From: Deltaproteobacteria bacterium
GTDB lineage: Bacteria; Myxococcota_A; Polyangia; Polyangiales; JADJMO01
Assembly: GCA_025363655.1 (NCBI GenBank)
Contig: JANYDK010000115.1
Location: forward strand, 36,932-100,931
DNA: 64,000 bases
Direction: 5' to 3'
In this document: positions 51,920 to 61,332 of the stretch, piece after piece
Position numbering within the stretch: position 1 is the first letter of the stretch
How the letters are laid out: each line of letters opens with the position of its first letter
Notes under the pieces: model-generated
Database searches by the model: none
What the model saw: the letters and a program-made list of their open reading frames with translations, nothing else
What the model was told of the DNA's origin: nothing
Made by a program: the position numbers and the translations under genes

Positions 51920-52435
51920 ATGCTCAAACGCCTCGGCTTCGGCCTCATCATTGGCGTCGTCCTCGGCGTTCTCCTCGGGTACGGCCTCTTTCAGGTCTTG
52001 CCGGGGGTGATGGCAGGGGGGCTCGGCTACATCTTCGCGGCGGTGACCGGCGTCCTCGTCGGGCTCATCGCCGGAAAGCCGATTTGGGCGAAGGGCGCGG
52101 CGGTCGAAGCAGGGCTCAAGGCGGGCATCGGCGCGGCCCTGGCGTGCGGCATTCTCTTCGGCATCCGCTTCCTCGGGTTCAACTTGCCCGAGGTCGCCGG
52201 CATCCCTTCGGCGCCCATCGGGCTGCATGCCGTCGGTTCGCTCCTCGCCATCAGTACGTTGCTCGCGGTCTTCTACGAGCTCGACAACGGCGGCGGTGAG
52301 GAAGAGGACAAGAACGCGCCGACGCGCAAACGGGTGTCCGTGCCGCCGGCGGGGAAAAAGGGCGCGATCAAGGCCGCACCCGAGGACGATGAATTGCTCG
52401 ACGAAGAGCCGGCGGCGAAGAAGGCGAAGAAGTAG
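51920..52435 (+). CDS. small membrane protein of unknown function
   Basis: The 171-residue product has four hydrophobic segments (about residues 4-26, 29-50, 60-82 and 92-115), the first two Gly-rich, and a charged tail of 50 residues rich in Glu, Lys and Ala. No family was recognised. The ATG at 51920 is preferred since it directly precedes the first membrane segment; a GTG at 51905 and a TTG at 51878 are in frame but have no clear ribosome-binding site. It is divergent from the RCC1 lipoprotein gene with about 245 bases between them. Confidence 0.7.
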   Translation: MLKRLGFGLIIGVVLGVLLGYGLFQVLPGVMAGGLGYIFAAVTGVLVGLIAGKPIWAKGAAVEAGLKAGIGAALACGILFGIRFLGFNLPEVAGIPSAPIGLHAVGSLLAISTLLAVFYELDNGGGEEEDKNAPTRKRVSVPPAGKKGAIKAAPEDDELLDEEPAAKKAKK

Positions 52436-52572
52436 CGAGGGCTCGCTAGGGCGGCTCGCCCGGCCCTTGTCCACTTCGACCTGCGGTGTCATAGGCCGCA
52501 GCAGACCCCGCAACCGGCGAGGCGCTGGTGTCGACGAGCATCGACACCCCCTACCGATTGAGGAATCAAGCC

Positions 52573-53562
52573 ATGCGCCACCCGTCCCGTGACCGACTCT
52601 CCGCCGCTCTCGCCCTCATCCTCGCGACCTCGTTCGCCGCGCCTGTGATGGCGCAGAAGAACACCGGCGACAAAACGTACAAGGAAGCGCTGAAGCTCGA
52701 GCTGTCGGGGAACTACGCCGCCGCCCTCTCGGTCTGGGAGAGCATCGCCGAGGGCAAGCGACTGCCGGCGACGCGCATGCACATCGCCAAGTGCAAGTCG
52801 GGGCTCGGACGCATGCTCGCGGCGGAGACCGATCTCATCGCGCTCGTCGCCGACCCGAAGATCGACGAGGCCGAACGCGAGACGGCGAAGGGCGATCTCG
52901 AGCTGCTGCGCAGCAAGATGCCGAAGCTCACGCTCACGCTCGCGACGAGCGCCGTCGGGTCGAAGGTCACGCTCGACGGACAAGAGCTCACGCTCCCGGC
53001 GACGCGCGCGCTCGATCCAGGCGTGCACCACGTCCTCGCCACCAAGGGCCTGAAAGAGGTCTATCGACGCGACGTGACGCTCGAGGAAGGGCGCACCATC
53101 AACGTCGAGATCGACGATCCGACGGCGACGGCCACGAAGGTCGACAGCGCGACCACGACTCCCCTGGTGACCACCACGAACTCGAACGCGACGAAAGATG
53201 CGGTCGCCGTCGAGCCGAGATCGTCACGCGGCGCCGCGCCGATCGTCGCGCTCGCGCTCGGAGGCGTGTTCATCGGCGGGTTCGTCGTCGGCCAACTGCT
53301 CGCGAGCAAGAACGCCGACGACCTCAAGACCACGTGCGCCGGGCAAGGGACGCTGGCCTGTCACGACGATGACGACAAGAAGAGCGCCGTGCACAAGTGG
53401 GAGACGGTCTCTTTCGTCTCCGCCGGTCTCGCGGCGGTGTCGATCGGCGTCGGGGTCTACCTCCTGGCGAAGTCACCGTCGAAGACCGAGTCGAAGACGG
53501 GCCTCGAAGAGCTACGTCTCGGCGTCGGCGCGGGGACGGTGGCGCTGTCGGGAGCGTTCTGA
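52573..53562 (+). CDS. exported TPR-like protein with C-terminal membrane segments
   Basis: The 329-residue product has a signal peptide (cleavage near VMAQKN, residue 29), a helical stretch of TPR/tetratricopeptide appearance (YKEALKLELSGNYAAALSVW, about residues 37-56), and then a PEGA-like beta module (KVTLDGQELTLPATRALDPG, about residues 135-155). Two hydrophobic segments follow near residues 225-245 and 280-300. GAGGA lies eight bases before the ATG at 52573; the frame begins 15 codons earlier without a ribosome-binding site. Such proteins are common in Polyangiales envelope gene sets and probably act in the periplasm; the partner is unknown. Confidence 0.8.
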   Translation: MRHPSRDRLSAALALILATSFAAPVMAQKNTGDKTYKEALKLELSGNYAAALSVWESIAEGKRLPATRMHIAKCKSGLGRMLAAETDLIALVADPKIDEAERETAKGDLELLRSKMPKLTLTLATSAVGSKVTLDGQELTLPATRALDPGVHHVLATKGLKEVYRRDVTLEEGRTINVEIDDPTATATKVDSATTTPLVTTTNSNATKDAVAVEPRSSRGAAPIVALALGGVFIGGFVVGQLLASKNADDLKTTCAGQGTLACHDDDDKKSAVHKWETVSFVSAGLAAVSIGVGVYLLAKSPSKTESKTGLEELRLGVGAGTVALSGAF

Positions 53563-53589
53563 GCGCGTCTGCCCATCCGCGGTCAGTCG

Positions 53590-54609
53590 TCACACCATCT
53601 TCTTCGCGCGAAACCAGGCCACCGCTCGTTCGATCGACGTACGTAGCGGCGTCGACCGCAGACCGAGCTCTCGCCGGGCCTTGCTCGGATCGAAGAAGGC
53701 GTATTTCTGTGCGTAGCGAATCGATTTGAAGGTCGCTGCCGGCTCGGTGTGCGAGACGTGGTCGGCCCAGAGCTCCATGCCGAGCGCGACGGCGGCGCCG
53801 AGCATGCTGGGCAGTGGCAACGTCGGGGTCTTCACGCCCCCTACGTCGCAGACGACGCCGAAGAAGTCTTTCAGCGTGACGTTGTGATCACCGAGGATGT
53901 AGCGCTCGCCGATGCGACCCTTGGTCTCGGCGGCGACGTGCGCGTCGGCGCAGTCCTCGACGTCGACGCAGTTGAAGCCTCCGGTGCCGACTCCGGGGAC
54001 CTCGCCCTTGAGGAGCGCGAGGACGATGCGCCCCGTCGGCGTCGGTGCGACGTCGCGAGGACCGAAGGGGAAGGCGGGGTTGACGATGGTGAGCGGGAGC
54101 CCGTCGTCGGCGAAGCGCTTGGCGATGCGCTCGGAGAGCCACTTGGTGAGGATGTATTCGTTGGCGATGGGGAAAAGATCGAACGTAGTGCTCTCGTCGG
54201 CGAACGCCTTGCCCGTCGGATCGCGCGAGAGACCGACGGCGGCGATCGACGACGTGTAGACGATCTTCTTCACGCCAGCCCCGCGCGCGGCGAGCAGCGT
54301 GGTGGTCGTGCCTTCGACGTTGACGCGGTATATCGGGGTCGGATCGGGCGCCCAAACTTTGTAGACGGCGGCGAGGTGGAAGAGGGTGGCGGCTCCGTCG
54401 AGCGCGCGTCGCATCGACGCTCCGTCACAGACGTCGACGGTGACGCGATCGACGGTGCGACCGGTCTCTGCTTCGACGTCCTCGAGCGCGGTGGTGTTGG
54501 CGCCCGGTTCGATGAGCGCGCGCACCGAACGTCCGTCGAGGAGGAGCCGACGCACGACCGCGCTGCCGATGAACCCCGTGGAACCGGTCACTGCAGCGAG
54601 GTCGGACAT
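53590..54609 (-). CDS. HpnA-like NAD-dependent sugar epimerase/dehydratase
   Basis: The 339-residue product is an extended short-chain dehydrogenase with the NAD motif VTGSTGFIGSAVVRRLL near the N terminus, LFHLAAVYKVW, IVYTSSIAAVGL and the catalytic-type Y-I-L-T-K in NEYILTKWLSERIA. ALFHLAAVY-type and NPAFPFGPRDVAPTPTG sequences are characteristic of the hopanoid-associated sugar epimerase HpnA group, but no other hopanoid gene is in the window, so the substrate is open. The ATG at 54609 begins at the Rossmann strand. It is divergent from the kelch/MYXO-CTERM gene with about 100 bases in between. Confidence 0.88.
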   Translation of the reverse strand: MSDLAAVTGSTGFIGSAVVRRLLLDGRSVRALIEPGANTTALEDVEAETGRTVDRVTVDVCDGASMRRALDGAATLFHLAAVYKVWAPDPTPIYRVNVEGTTTTLLAARGAGVKKIVYTSSIAAVGLSRDPTGKAFADESTTFDLFPIANEYILTKWLSERIAKRFADDGLPLTIVNPAFPFGPRDVAPTPTGRIVLALLKGEVPGVGTGGFNCVDVEDCADAHVAAETKGRIGERYILGDHNVTLKDFFGVVCDVGGVKTPTLPLPSMLGAAVALGMELWADHVSHTEPAATFKSIRYAQKYAFFDPSKARRELGLRSTPLRTSIERAVAWFRAKKMV

Positions 54610-54711
54610 GTACCGGGATGGTAGCGCTCCGCACCGTTCCCCGGCAGACTTCGACCGACGACGGGGGGCTCGCTAGCAACCTCTCCGCGCGCGCCGACGG
54701 AGCTTAATGTC

Positions 54712-57624
54712 ATGATGTATCGTCGCACTTCGCTTTCCTTCCTCTCGCTCGCCGCCTTGGCGACGGTCGCCATCTCCGCCTGCAAAGGCGAAACGACGAG
54801 CAGCACCGGCGACCCGGGCGCGCCGAACGCCACCGGGCGCGACGTGCCGGCGACGACCGAGCGCGGACGCCTGGTCTTCGATCGGGCACGTGATGCCTTT
54901 CCCGCGCTGACGACCCCGGAGGTCGATCGCTTCGTCGAGTCGCTCGACGGCAAGGTCACCGCGCGCGTCGATGCGCCCCGTTTCCACGATCCGATGGTGC
55001 TGGTGCATACGCCGACGACGGCCGCCGGTACGCTCGACGTCGAGTCGCGTGGTCTGCGCGTCTCGGTCACGCCACGCGCGCTCGCCGACGTCAAGGTCGA
55101 GTGGGCCGAGCGTATGGCCGTGTATCCCGACGTCCAAGAAGGCGTGCACGCGTTTCGGCGCGTGGCCTGGGACGGCGTCGAAGACTTCTACCAAGTCGAG
55201 AAGCCGCGCGCGGTGCTCGAATTCTCCTACGATTTGGCGCTCGGCGACGTCGCGGGCCTACGCCTCGTCGATCGCACGCTCGAGCTGCTCGACGCCGGTG
55301 GCGCTCCTCGCATCCGCGCGACGACGCCGGTGGTGATCGATCGCGACGGCGTGCGACGCGCCGGTGAGATCCTCGTCAGCGGCTGCGCCTACGACACGAG
55401 CGGGCAAGGTCCGTGGGGGCGTCCCGTCACTGCGCCGGGAGCTTCGTCGTGTGTCGTCACGATGCGCATCGACGGCCGCGGGCTCTCCTATCCGGTGCTC
55501 GTCGATCCGGCGTGGATCGGCACCTACAACACCAAGCAGACCTCCGCGTACCATCGCCTCTTCAACCTCACCGCCGGACGCGATGCCGGCAAGGTGCTCC
55601 TCGTCGGCGGCACGGGCAGCGGCCCGACGTCGACCGAGCTCTTCGATTCGGTGACCAACACCTGGGCCACGTCCGACACCATCGGCACCGACTCGCTCGG
55701 CTTCGGTCAGGGTTCGGCCTCGGTGATGCTCGGCGACGGCACCGTCGTCCTTTCGGGCGGCTTCCCGCTCAGCGGCACCACCACGGTCGCGCGCGCGTCG
55801 GTGATGGTCCGCAAGCCGAACGGCTCGTGGATCGTCGGCGCGGCGATGTCCGGCGGGCGCGCGTTCCACACGCTCACCGCGGTCAAGGACGGCGGCGGCA
55901 AAGACTTCGTGCTCGCGGCAGGCGGACAGCCGCAGTCGACGCTCTCGACGACGGCGGCGTACCTCCCGCTGAAGACGGCCGAGGTCTACGACGTCGCGCT
56001 CGACGCATGGAAGGGCGCGGGCGCGATGTCCCTGACCCGCACGCATGCCGCGGCGACGACGCTCGCCGATGGGCGGGTCGCGGTCATCGGCGGCGACACG
56101 CAATCGACGACCTGTTGCACGTACGTGGTGGCGACGACGTCGGTCGACATCTTCAACCCGGCGACCACCACCTGGAGCGCGGGGCCGGCGCTGAAGACCG
56201 CGCGCGCATTTCCCGTCGCCATTTCGCTCGCGACCGGCAGTAACAGCATCGTCGTCGCCGGCGGCTACAACTCCACGAGCTACACCCTCAACTCGCTCGA
56301 GACGCTCGACTCGGCCGCGACGGCATGGACCGCGCTCACCTCGACGCTGACGTCACCGCGTCAGATGTTCACCGGCGAGCGCCTCCCCGATGGACGCGTC
56401 CTCTTCATCGGCGGCAACACCATCGCCTCGACCAGCGGCGCGACGCCGACGGACACGACCGATCTCTACGATCCAGTCGGCGGAAGCGTCGTCGGCTCGG
56501 CGTTGATGGCGACGCCGCGTCAGAACCACGCCTCGGTGGTCTTGCCGGGACGAGGCGTGCTCGCGACGGGCGGCCTCACGACAGGCACGCTCGGCAGCGA
56601 GACCACGATCTCCGAGATTTACGACACCACCATCGGCAAGACCTGCGGCACGACCGCGGCGTGCGGCGCCACCTCGGGCCTCACCTGCATCGATGGCGTC
56701 TGCTGCACCAGCGGGTCGTGTCCGGAGGGACAGACCTGCGCGGCCCCAGGCCACGAAGGCATCTGCGCCAAGCCCAAGGGCTCGACGTGCGGCACCAACG
56801 GCGAGTGCGCGACGGGCTTCTGCGTGAGCGGCTTCTGCTGCGAGAGCGCGTGCACCGGTGGCTGCAAGTCGTGCGCGACCAAGGGCACCGAAGGCACTTG
56901 CGTCCTCGCCGATCCGGGCACCGACCCGGCAGGCTTCTGCGCGGCCGGCGCGACCGATTTGGCCTGCGCGCGCAAGTGCGATGCGACCGGCAAGTGCGGC
57001 GGCTATGCGCCGGCGGGCACGACGTGCGGCAAGGCGCTCGTCGACGGCGGCACTCCCTTCTGCACCACGTACTCGTGCAGCGGCTTCGGCTACTGCAACA
57101 CCACGCCGTACAACTGCGGCCTCACCTGCACGACCAGCGTCACCTGCACCGAGGCGTCACGCACCTGCACTCCGTCATCGTCGGGCGTGAAACCCGGCTT
57201 CTGCGTCATCGAAGGCACCTGCTGGACGTATGGCGACGTCGATCCGAAAGATCCCTGCAAGTACTGCGATCCGCCGACTTCGAAGATCGACTGGTCGACC
57301 ACCACGGCGTGCACCGACGGTGGCGTCGCCGACACGGGTTCCGACGCTGGTGCCGATGCTCGTGACACGGGCGTCGCCGACACCGGACCGAAAGACACTG
57401 GCACGACCGCCGACACCGGCAGCGCGCCCGACACCGGCGTGGTCGACACCGGAACGAGCGCCGACACCAACGTCGACGACACCGGCAGCGGCGCGAGCGA
57501 CTTGCCGACCAGCTCGGCGTGCGGTTGTCACGTCCCGGGCGACGACCACGACGAAGCCCCGTTGGGCATGCTCGCGCTCGCCCTCGGTGCGTTGGCGATC
57601 GGGCTGCGACGGCGCGCTCGATGA
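54712..57624 (+). CDS. kelch-repeat lipoprotein with MYXO-CTERM tail (copy 2)
   Basis: The 970-residue product repeats the whole architecture of the protein at 25147-28074: lipobox (ISAC, C24), a domain ending in YPVLVDPAW near residue 265, a kelch propeller with GKVLLVGGTG, a Cys-rich module with CPEGQTCAAPGHEGICAKPK, an Asp/Thr linker, and a MYXO-CTERM tail with SACGCHVPG, a hydrophobic stretch and RRRAR. A second ATG lies one codon downstream of 54712. The stop overlaps the start of the subtilisin-like protease gene in an ATGA, so the two are coupled. It is probably held at the cell surface. Confidence 0.9.
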   Translation: MMYRRTSLSFLSLAALATVAISACKGETTSSTGDPGAPNATGRDVPATTERGRLVFDRARDAFPALTTPEVDRFVESLDGKVTARVDAPRFHDPMVLVHTPTTAAGTLDVESRGLRVSVTPRALADVKVEWAERMAVYPDVQEGVHAFRRVAWDGVEDFYQVEKPRAVLEFSYDLALGDVAGLRLVDRTLELLDAGGAPRIRATTPVVIDRDGVRRAGEILVSGCAYDTSGQGPWGRPVTAPGASSCVVTMRIDGRGLSYPVLVDPAWIGTYNTKQTSAYHRLFNLTAGRDAGKVLLVGGTGSGPTSTELFDSVTNTWATSDTIGTDSLGFGQGSASVMLGDGTVVLSGGFPLSGTTTVARASVMVRKPNGSWIVGAAMSGGRAFHTLTAVKDGGGKDFVLAAGGQPQSTLSTTAAYLPLKTAEVYDVALDAWKGAGAMSLTRTHAAATTLADGRVAVIGGDTQSTTCCTYVVATTSVDIFNPATTTWSAGPALKTARAFPVAISLATGSNSIVVAGGYNSTSYTLNSLETLDSAATAWTALTSTLTSPRQMFTGERLPDGRVLFIGGNTIASTSGATPTDTTDLYDPVGGSVVGSALMATPRQNHASVVLPGRGVLATGGLTTGTLGSETTISEIYDTTIGKTCGTTAACGATSGLTCIDGVCCTSGSCPEGQTCAAPGHEGICAKPKGSTCGTNGECATGFCVSGFCCESACTGGCKSCATKGTEGTCVLADPGTDPAGFCAAGATDLACARKCDATGKCGGYAPAGTTCGKALVDGGTPFCTTYSCSGFGYCNTTPYNCGLTCTTSVTCTEASRTCTPSSSGVKPGFCVIEGTCWTYGDVDPKDPCKYCDPPTSKIDWSTTTACTDGGVADTGSDAGADARDTGVADTGPKDTGTTADTGSAPDTGVVDTGTSADTNVDDTGSGASDLPTSSACGCHVPGDDHDEAPLGMLALALGALAIGLRRRAR

Positions 57625-59984
57625 AGCGACTCGGTCTCCTCGCGGCGACGTCGATTGTGCTCTTTTCGCCGGCGATTTCGTCGGCGCAGCGCTCGACCAC
57701 CGGGCTCGTGGCGACCAAGCTCGGCGCCGAGGGTGTGCTCGCGATCTCCGGTCAGGGGAGCGGCGGGCACGTCTCGGCGATGGTCGAGCTGCCGATGTCG
57801 ATCGACGCGGCATCATTCGGTCTCCACCCGATCACGCCTGGAATCGCGGTGCTCGACGGGGACGCCGCAAGCATCGCCGGCTTCGCGCTCGCGCACCCGA
57901 CGTGGCCGATGGAGATCGCGCCGCCACTGACGCCGAAGCTCGACCTCGGGGTGCCCTTCAGCGCGGCCGAGCAAGGTCGTCTCACCGACGGCACGGGTAG
58001 ATTGCTCGACGGCACGGGCGTCTACGTCGGCATCGTCGACACCGGCATCGACGTCTTCCACGAAGATTTCCGCAACGCCGACAAGACGACGCGCATCGCC
58101 TGGCTCCTCGACCTCGCGCAGAAGCCCGATCCGGGTAGCGAGCTCGACAAGAAGTACGGCGGACGCGTTTTTACCCGAGCGATGATCGACGCCATCCTCG
58201 CCGGCGGAGCGCCGACTTCGAATACGCCCGACGATCTCGAAGGACATGGCACCCACGTCGCGGGCATCGCGGCTGGCAATGGCGGCGAGCTGCGCAAGTA
58301 CGTCGGAATGGCGCCGAAGGCCGACCTCGTCATCGTCCGTGCGACGCGCGCGGGCAGTTACGGAATCCAGGAAGCGGACGCCATCCTCGGCGCCAAGTTC
58401 GTCTTCGACATGGCCGCCGCCGACCATCGACCGGCGGCGGTGAACCTCTCGCTCGGCAGCCAATTCGGCCCGCATGACGGCACCTCGTCGTTCGAGCAAG
58501 GTCTCGCGCGACTGGCCATCGGCAAGGGACGCGCGGTCGTCGTCGCTGCCTCCAACGAAGGCGCAACGCCGATTCACACGAGCGTGCGTGTGAGCTCCGG
58601 GACGCGCGTCGAGCTGCCGATTCGCATGGGCGGCTCCGACGGGAACGGCCATCCATACGTCGCTGCAGGCGTCTACATTTGGCTCAATTTCCGCGACGGT
58701 GGCGAGTTCCGCGTCGGCGTCGACGGCCCCGGCGGACCGACCTGGCTGCCGCAGGTCGCGCGCGGTGATGCGCTGCAGGTGAACACCCAAGGCGTCCTCG
58801 CGCAGATCTCCAACGACGTCTCCGACGCGACGATCATCCCGCGCGGCACCCACGGCGCGGTCGTCGTGCTCCGCGGCGCGCTGCCGGTCGGCGACTATCG
58901 CATCATCCTCGAGGGCGACGGCGCCGTGGAAGCGTGGATCGAGGGCACCGGCGACGCCGGCGATGGCCCCGGAACAGCCTATTTTCCGCGGGGAGGACAG
59001 GTCGAAGGGACCATCGGCATCCCCGCGAGCAGCGACGGCGTCATCTCCGTCGGATGCGTCGGCGTTCGGCAGAAAATCGTCACGCGGCTCCTCAAGACCA
59101 TCCTCCCCGACGTGCCGGTCGCTGCCGGTGAGCGCTGCTTCTTCTCGAGCGCAGGCCCTTCCGCCGCTGGCTCGCTCCGTCCCGACGTGCTCGCTCCCGG
59201 ATACTTCGTCGTCTCGTCGCTCGGTGCGACCGCCGCCAAGCAGATTCCGAACGGGGACTTCACCAAGGACTCGATCGTCGATCCGACGCACGCATCGCTC
59301 AGCGGCACGAGCATGTCGACGCCCTTCGGCACCGGCGCGATCGCGTTGATGATGCAGAAGTTTCCCGAGCTGACGCAGGAAGAGGCGCGCTTCGCGCTCA
59401 TGGCCGGCTCCAGGCCGCTCACCGACGACAACCACGGCGGGGCGCGCGACTACGCAAAGGGCGCTGGAATTCTCGATGTCGAAGGGGCGATCGCGGCCAT
59501 CGAGCGAGCCAAAGATTCGCCGCGGGCGACCAGCCTCCAGCTCCGCACCGGAGCGACGTACCTCGCCGGCGACGGTCACGAGCCCTTCACCGTGCTGGCG
59601 ATCGCGCGTGCAGAAGATGGACGTCCCGCCGACGTCACGTCGTTGGAGGTGGTGGTCGACGGCGCGGTGGTGCGCACTCCGCTGACGCACCTCGCGACCG
59701 GTCTCTATCGCGTCATCCTCGGGCCGCCGGAGAAGGGGCTCTCGACGCACGCGACGGTGTCGTTCGCCGGCGGCGGTCTCTCGGCGAGCCGCGACATCAC
59801 CATCGCTGCCGACAAATGGGACGCGCGCCACACCCCCACCGCCGCAGGTGGCTGCGCATGGATTGGAAGCAGCGGGAGCGGGAGCGGATCTTCGTTCGCC
59901 GGCGCAGGAATCTTCTCGCTCGCGGCGCTGCTCGTCGCGCGCCGACGCGTCGCTCAATCCGGCTCGAAAATAGCCAATTCGTAG
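57621..59984 (+). CDS. subtilisin-like (S8) serine protease with a MYXO-CTERM-like tail
   Basis: The 787-residue product has a signal peptide (cleavage near SSAQ, residue 23) and a complete S8 catalytic triad: D140 in GIVDTGID, H209 in GHGTHVAG and S564 in SGTSMSTP. The interval between H and S is long because a beta-rich insert of about 240 residues, including a domain near residues 320-470, lies between them. The C terminus has GGCAWIGSSG, a hydrophobic segment and RRR, a variant of the MYXO-CTERM tail with one instead of two conserved cysteines. Its start overlaps the kelch gene stop. It should be an exported, possibly surface-bound protease. Confidence 0.93.
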   Translation: MKRLGLLAATSIVLFSPAISSAQRSTTGLVATKLGAEGVLAISGQGSGGHVSAMVELPMSIDAASFGLHPITPGIAVLDGDAASIAGFALAHPTWPMEIAPPLTPKLDLGVPFSAAEQGRLTDGTGRLLDGTGVYVGIVDTGIDVFHEDFRNADKTTRIAWLLDLAQKPDPGSELDKKYGGRVFTRAMIDAILAGGAPTSNTPDDLEGHGTHVAGIAAGNGGELRKYVGMAPKADLVIVRATRAGSYGIQEADAILGAKFVFDMAAADHRPAAVNLSLGSQFGPHDGTSSFEQGLARLAIGKGRAVVVAASNEGATPIHTSVRVSSGTRVELPIRMGGSDGNGHPYVAAGVYIWLNFRDGGEFRVGVDGPGGPTWLPQVARGDALQVNTQGVLAQISNDVSDATIIPRGTHGAVVVLRGALPVGDYRIILEGDGAVEAWIEGTGDAGDGPGTAYFPRGGQVEGTIGIPASSDGVISVGCVGVRQKIVTRLLKTILPDVPVAAGERCFFSSAGPSAAGSLRPDVLAPGYFVVSSLGATAAKQIPNGDFTKDSIVDPTHASLSGTSMSTPFGTGAIALMMQKFPELTQEEARFALMAGSRPLTDDNHGGARDYAKGAGILDVEGAIAAIERAKDSPRATSLQLRTGATYLAGDGHEPFTVLAIARAEDGRPADVTSLEVVVDGAVVRTPLTHLATGLYRVILGPPEKGLSTHATVSFAGGGLSASRDITIAADKWDARHTPTAAGGCAWIGSSGSGSGSSFAGAGIFSLAALLVARRRVAQSGSKIANS

Positions 59985-61315
59985 CCGTGACCGAGGATGG
60001 GAGGATCGTCGGGGCGGAAGCCTCGCGCGGGATCTCCGGTGTTGATGCCGACGATCCAGATCGCGCTCGCGCCCTCGAGTCGACGCACTTCGATGGTCAG
60101 CTCGCGTTGTCGATCGAGCGCGGGGACACCGACCTGACCGAGCGTCTTTCCTTGCGCGTCGACCTTGATCACCGCCCAACGAAAGCGCGCGCCTTGCTCC
60201 CACTTGAGATCGAGCTCGACGCTTTCGCCGCGCGGCCGACGATCGAGCTCGACCTTCATGAACGTGGCGCCGAGGGCCTCGATTTGCGTGGGAACGGCGA
60301 GTCGACGCGGGAGCGTGGAGACCACGACCTTTGGCCATTCGAGGTGCGGCGGCGCTTCCGGGTGATCGAGCGCGCGCGAGACGGCGACCTCGAGGAGGAG
60401 CTCTTCGAAGCTGCTGCCTTGATCGTGGAGCGTGGCACCGAGCACGTCGAGTACGGTCGGCTGGTTGCGGAAATGCATGGGCCCGTATTCGAAATCTTCG
60501 ACGGTGGGGACGACGATGCCGAAGTGCTCGGTGCCGAGTGACCACGTCGCCGGCACGAGCGCGCCGTAGCCTTCGCCTCGCTTTTCGTCGAGGTACGCGG
60601 CGAGGAGCTGCGGACCTGCGGACGTCGCCGTGAGGGAGCGGAAGGGCTCGTCCTGCAACTTCTGGAACTGCGGCGTGACGCGAGAGCGACAAGGGGCGAC
60701 GCGGCTCGCGAGGTGGCGCGCGAATCCATCGACCACCGTCGGCGTCTCGGCGACGTCGAGCCCCGCCGCGGACGCCCGCGCCACGCCGCGCGCGAGCTCG
60801 AAAGAAAGTGCGCACGTCTGATCTTCGAGGACGGCGGCAGAGAGGACGACGAAGGCCGGCGCCGCGTCACGGTCCTCGAAGAGCGCGAGCGGGTCACGGC
60901 CGAGGGCGAGCGGGTCGTCGCCGAGCGGGCGGGCAGGGTCGAGGTAGACGTCGAACCGTGCGTCGCCACCGGCCTCGCCGTCGGAAAGCGGGCGCGGGAC
61001 CCGCAAGGTTTCGACGAGCGCATCCCAAGCCCGCGCCGCAGCCGTCCGCACACGGCGGATTTCCTCGGCCGAGCTCGCGCTGTTCGCATGAACGCATATT
61101 GGCATTATGGAATCGCAGGCGACGATGTCGAGCGCGGGCCTCGGCTGGAAGGGGCCGAACGGTGCGCCGGTCCCCGTCGGAAGCGGTCCCGTGTACTTGG
61201 GCACACCCGCGTCGGCCTGCGCAGTGTCAGGAGCACCGAGGACGACGGACGCGAGCGCAAGAGCAAAGGCGGTGAAGCCGAGCGAAACCTGGGTGGAGGA
61301 AGAGGCCCTTTTCAT
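59954..61315 (-). CDS. secreted protein of unknown function, possible inactive metalloprotease relative
   Basis: The 453-residue product has a signal peptide (cleavage near AQADAG, residue 35) and two cysteine pairs. The segment with FDVYLDPA and a following helix resembles the myxobacterial MXAN_6640-type putative metalloproteases, but the position where an HExxH helix would be expected reads FELARGVARAS, so no zinc site is evident. The resemblance is weak. The last 31 bases overlap the end of the protease gene on the opposite strand, and the start is only 17 bases from the divergent gene at 61333. The role is unknown. Confidence 0.75.
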   Translation of the reverse strand: MKRASSSTQVSLGFTAFALALASVVLGAPDTAQADAGVPKYTGPLPTGTGAPFGPFQPRPALDIVACDSIMPICVHANSASSAEEIRRVRTAAARAWDALVETLRVPRPLSDGEAGGDARFDVYLDPARPLGDDPLALGRDPLALFEDRDAAPAFVVLSAAVLEDQTCALSFELARGVARASAAGLDVAETPTVVDGFARHLASRVAPCRSRVTPQFQKLQDEPFRSLTATSAGPQLLAAYLDEKRGEGYGALVPATWSLGTEHFGIVVPTVEDFEYGPMHFRNQPTVLDVLGATLHDQGSSFEELLLEVAVSRALDHPEAPPHLEWPKVVVSTLPRRLAVPTQIEALGATFMKVELDRRPRGESVELDLKWEQGARFRWAVIKVDAQGKTLGQVGVPALDRQRELTIEVRRLEGASAIWIVGINTGDPARGFRPDDPPILGHGYELAIFEPD

Positions 61316-61332
61316 GCGACCCTAGTGCGGCG

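Noticed and set aside
57813..60815. A 1000-codon minus-strand open frame
   Set aside because: It runs antisense to the protease and through the secreted-protein gene in another frame. Its Arg/Ala-rich composition is typical of shadow frames in G+C-rich DNA.
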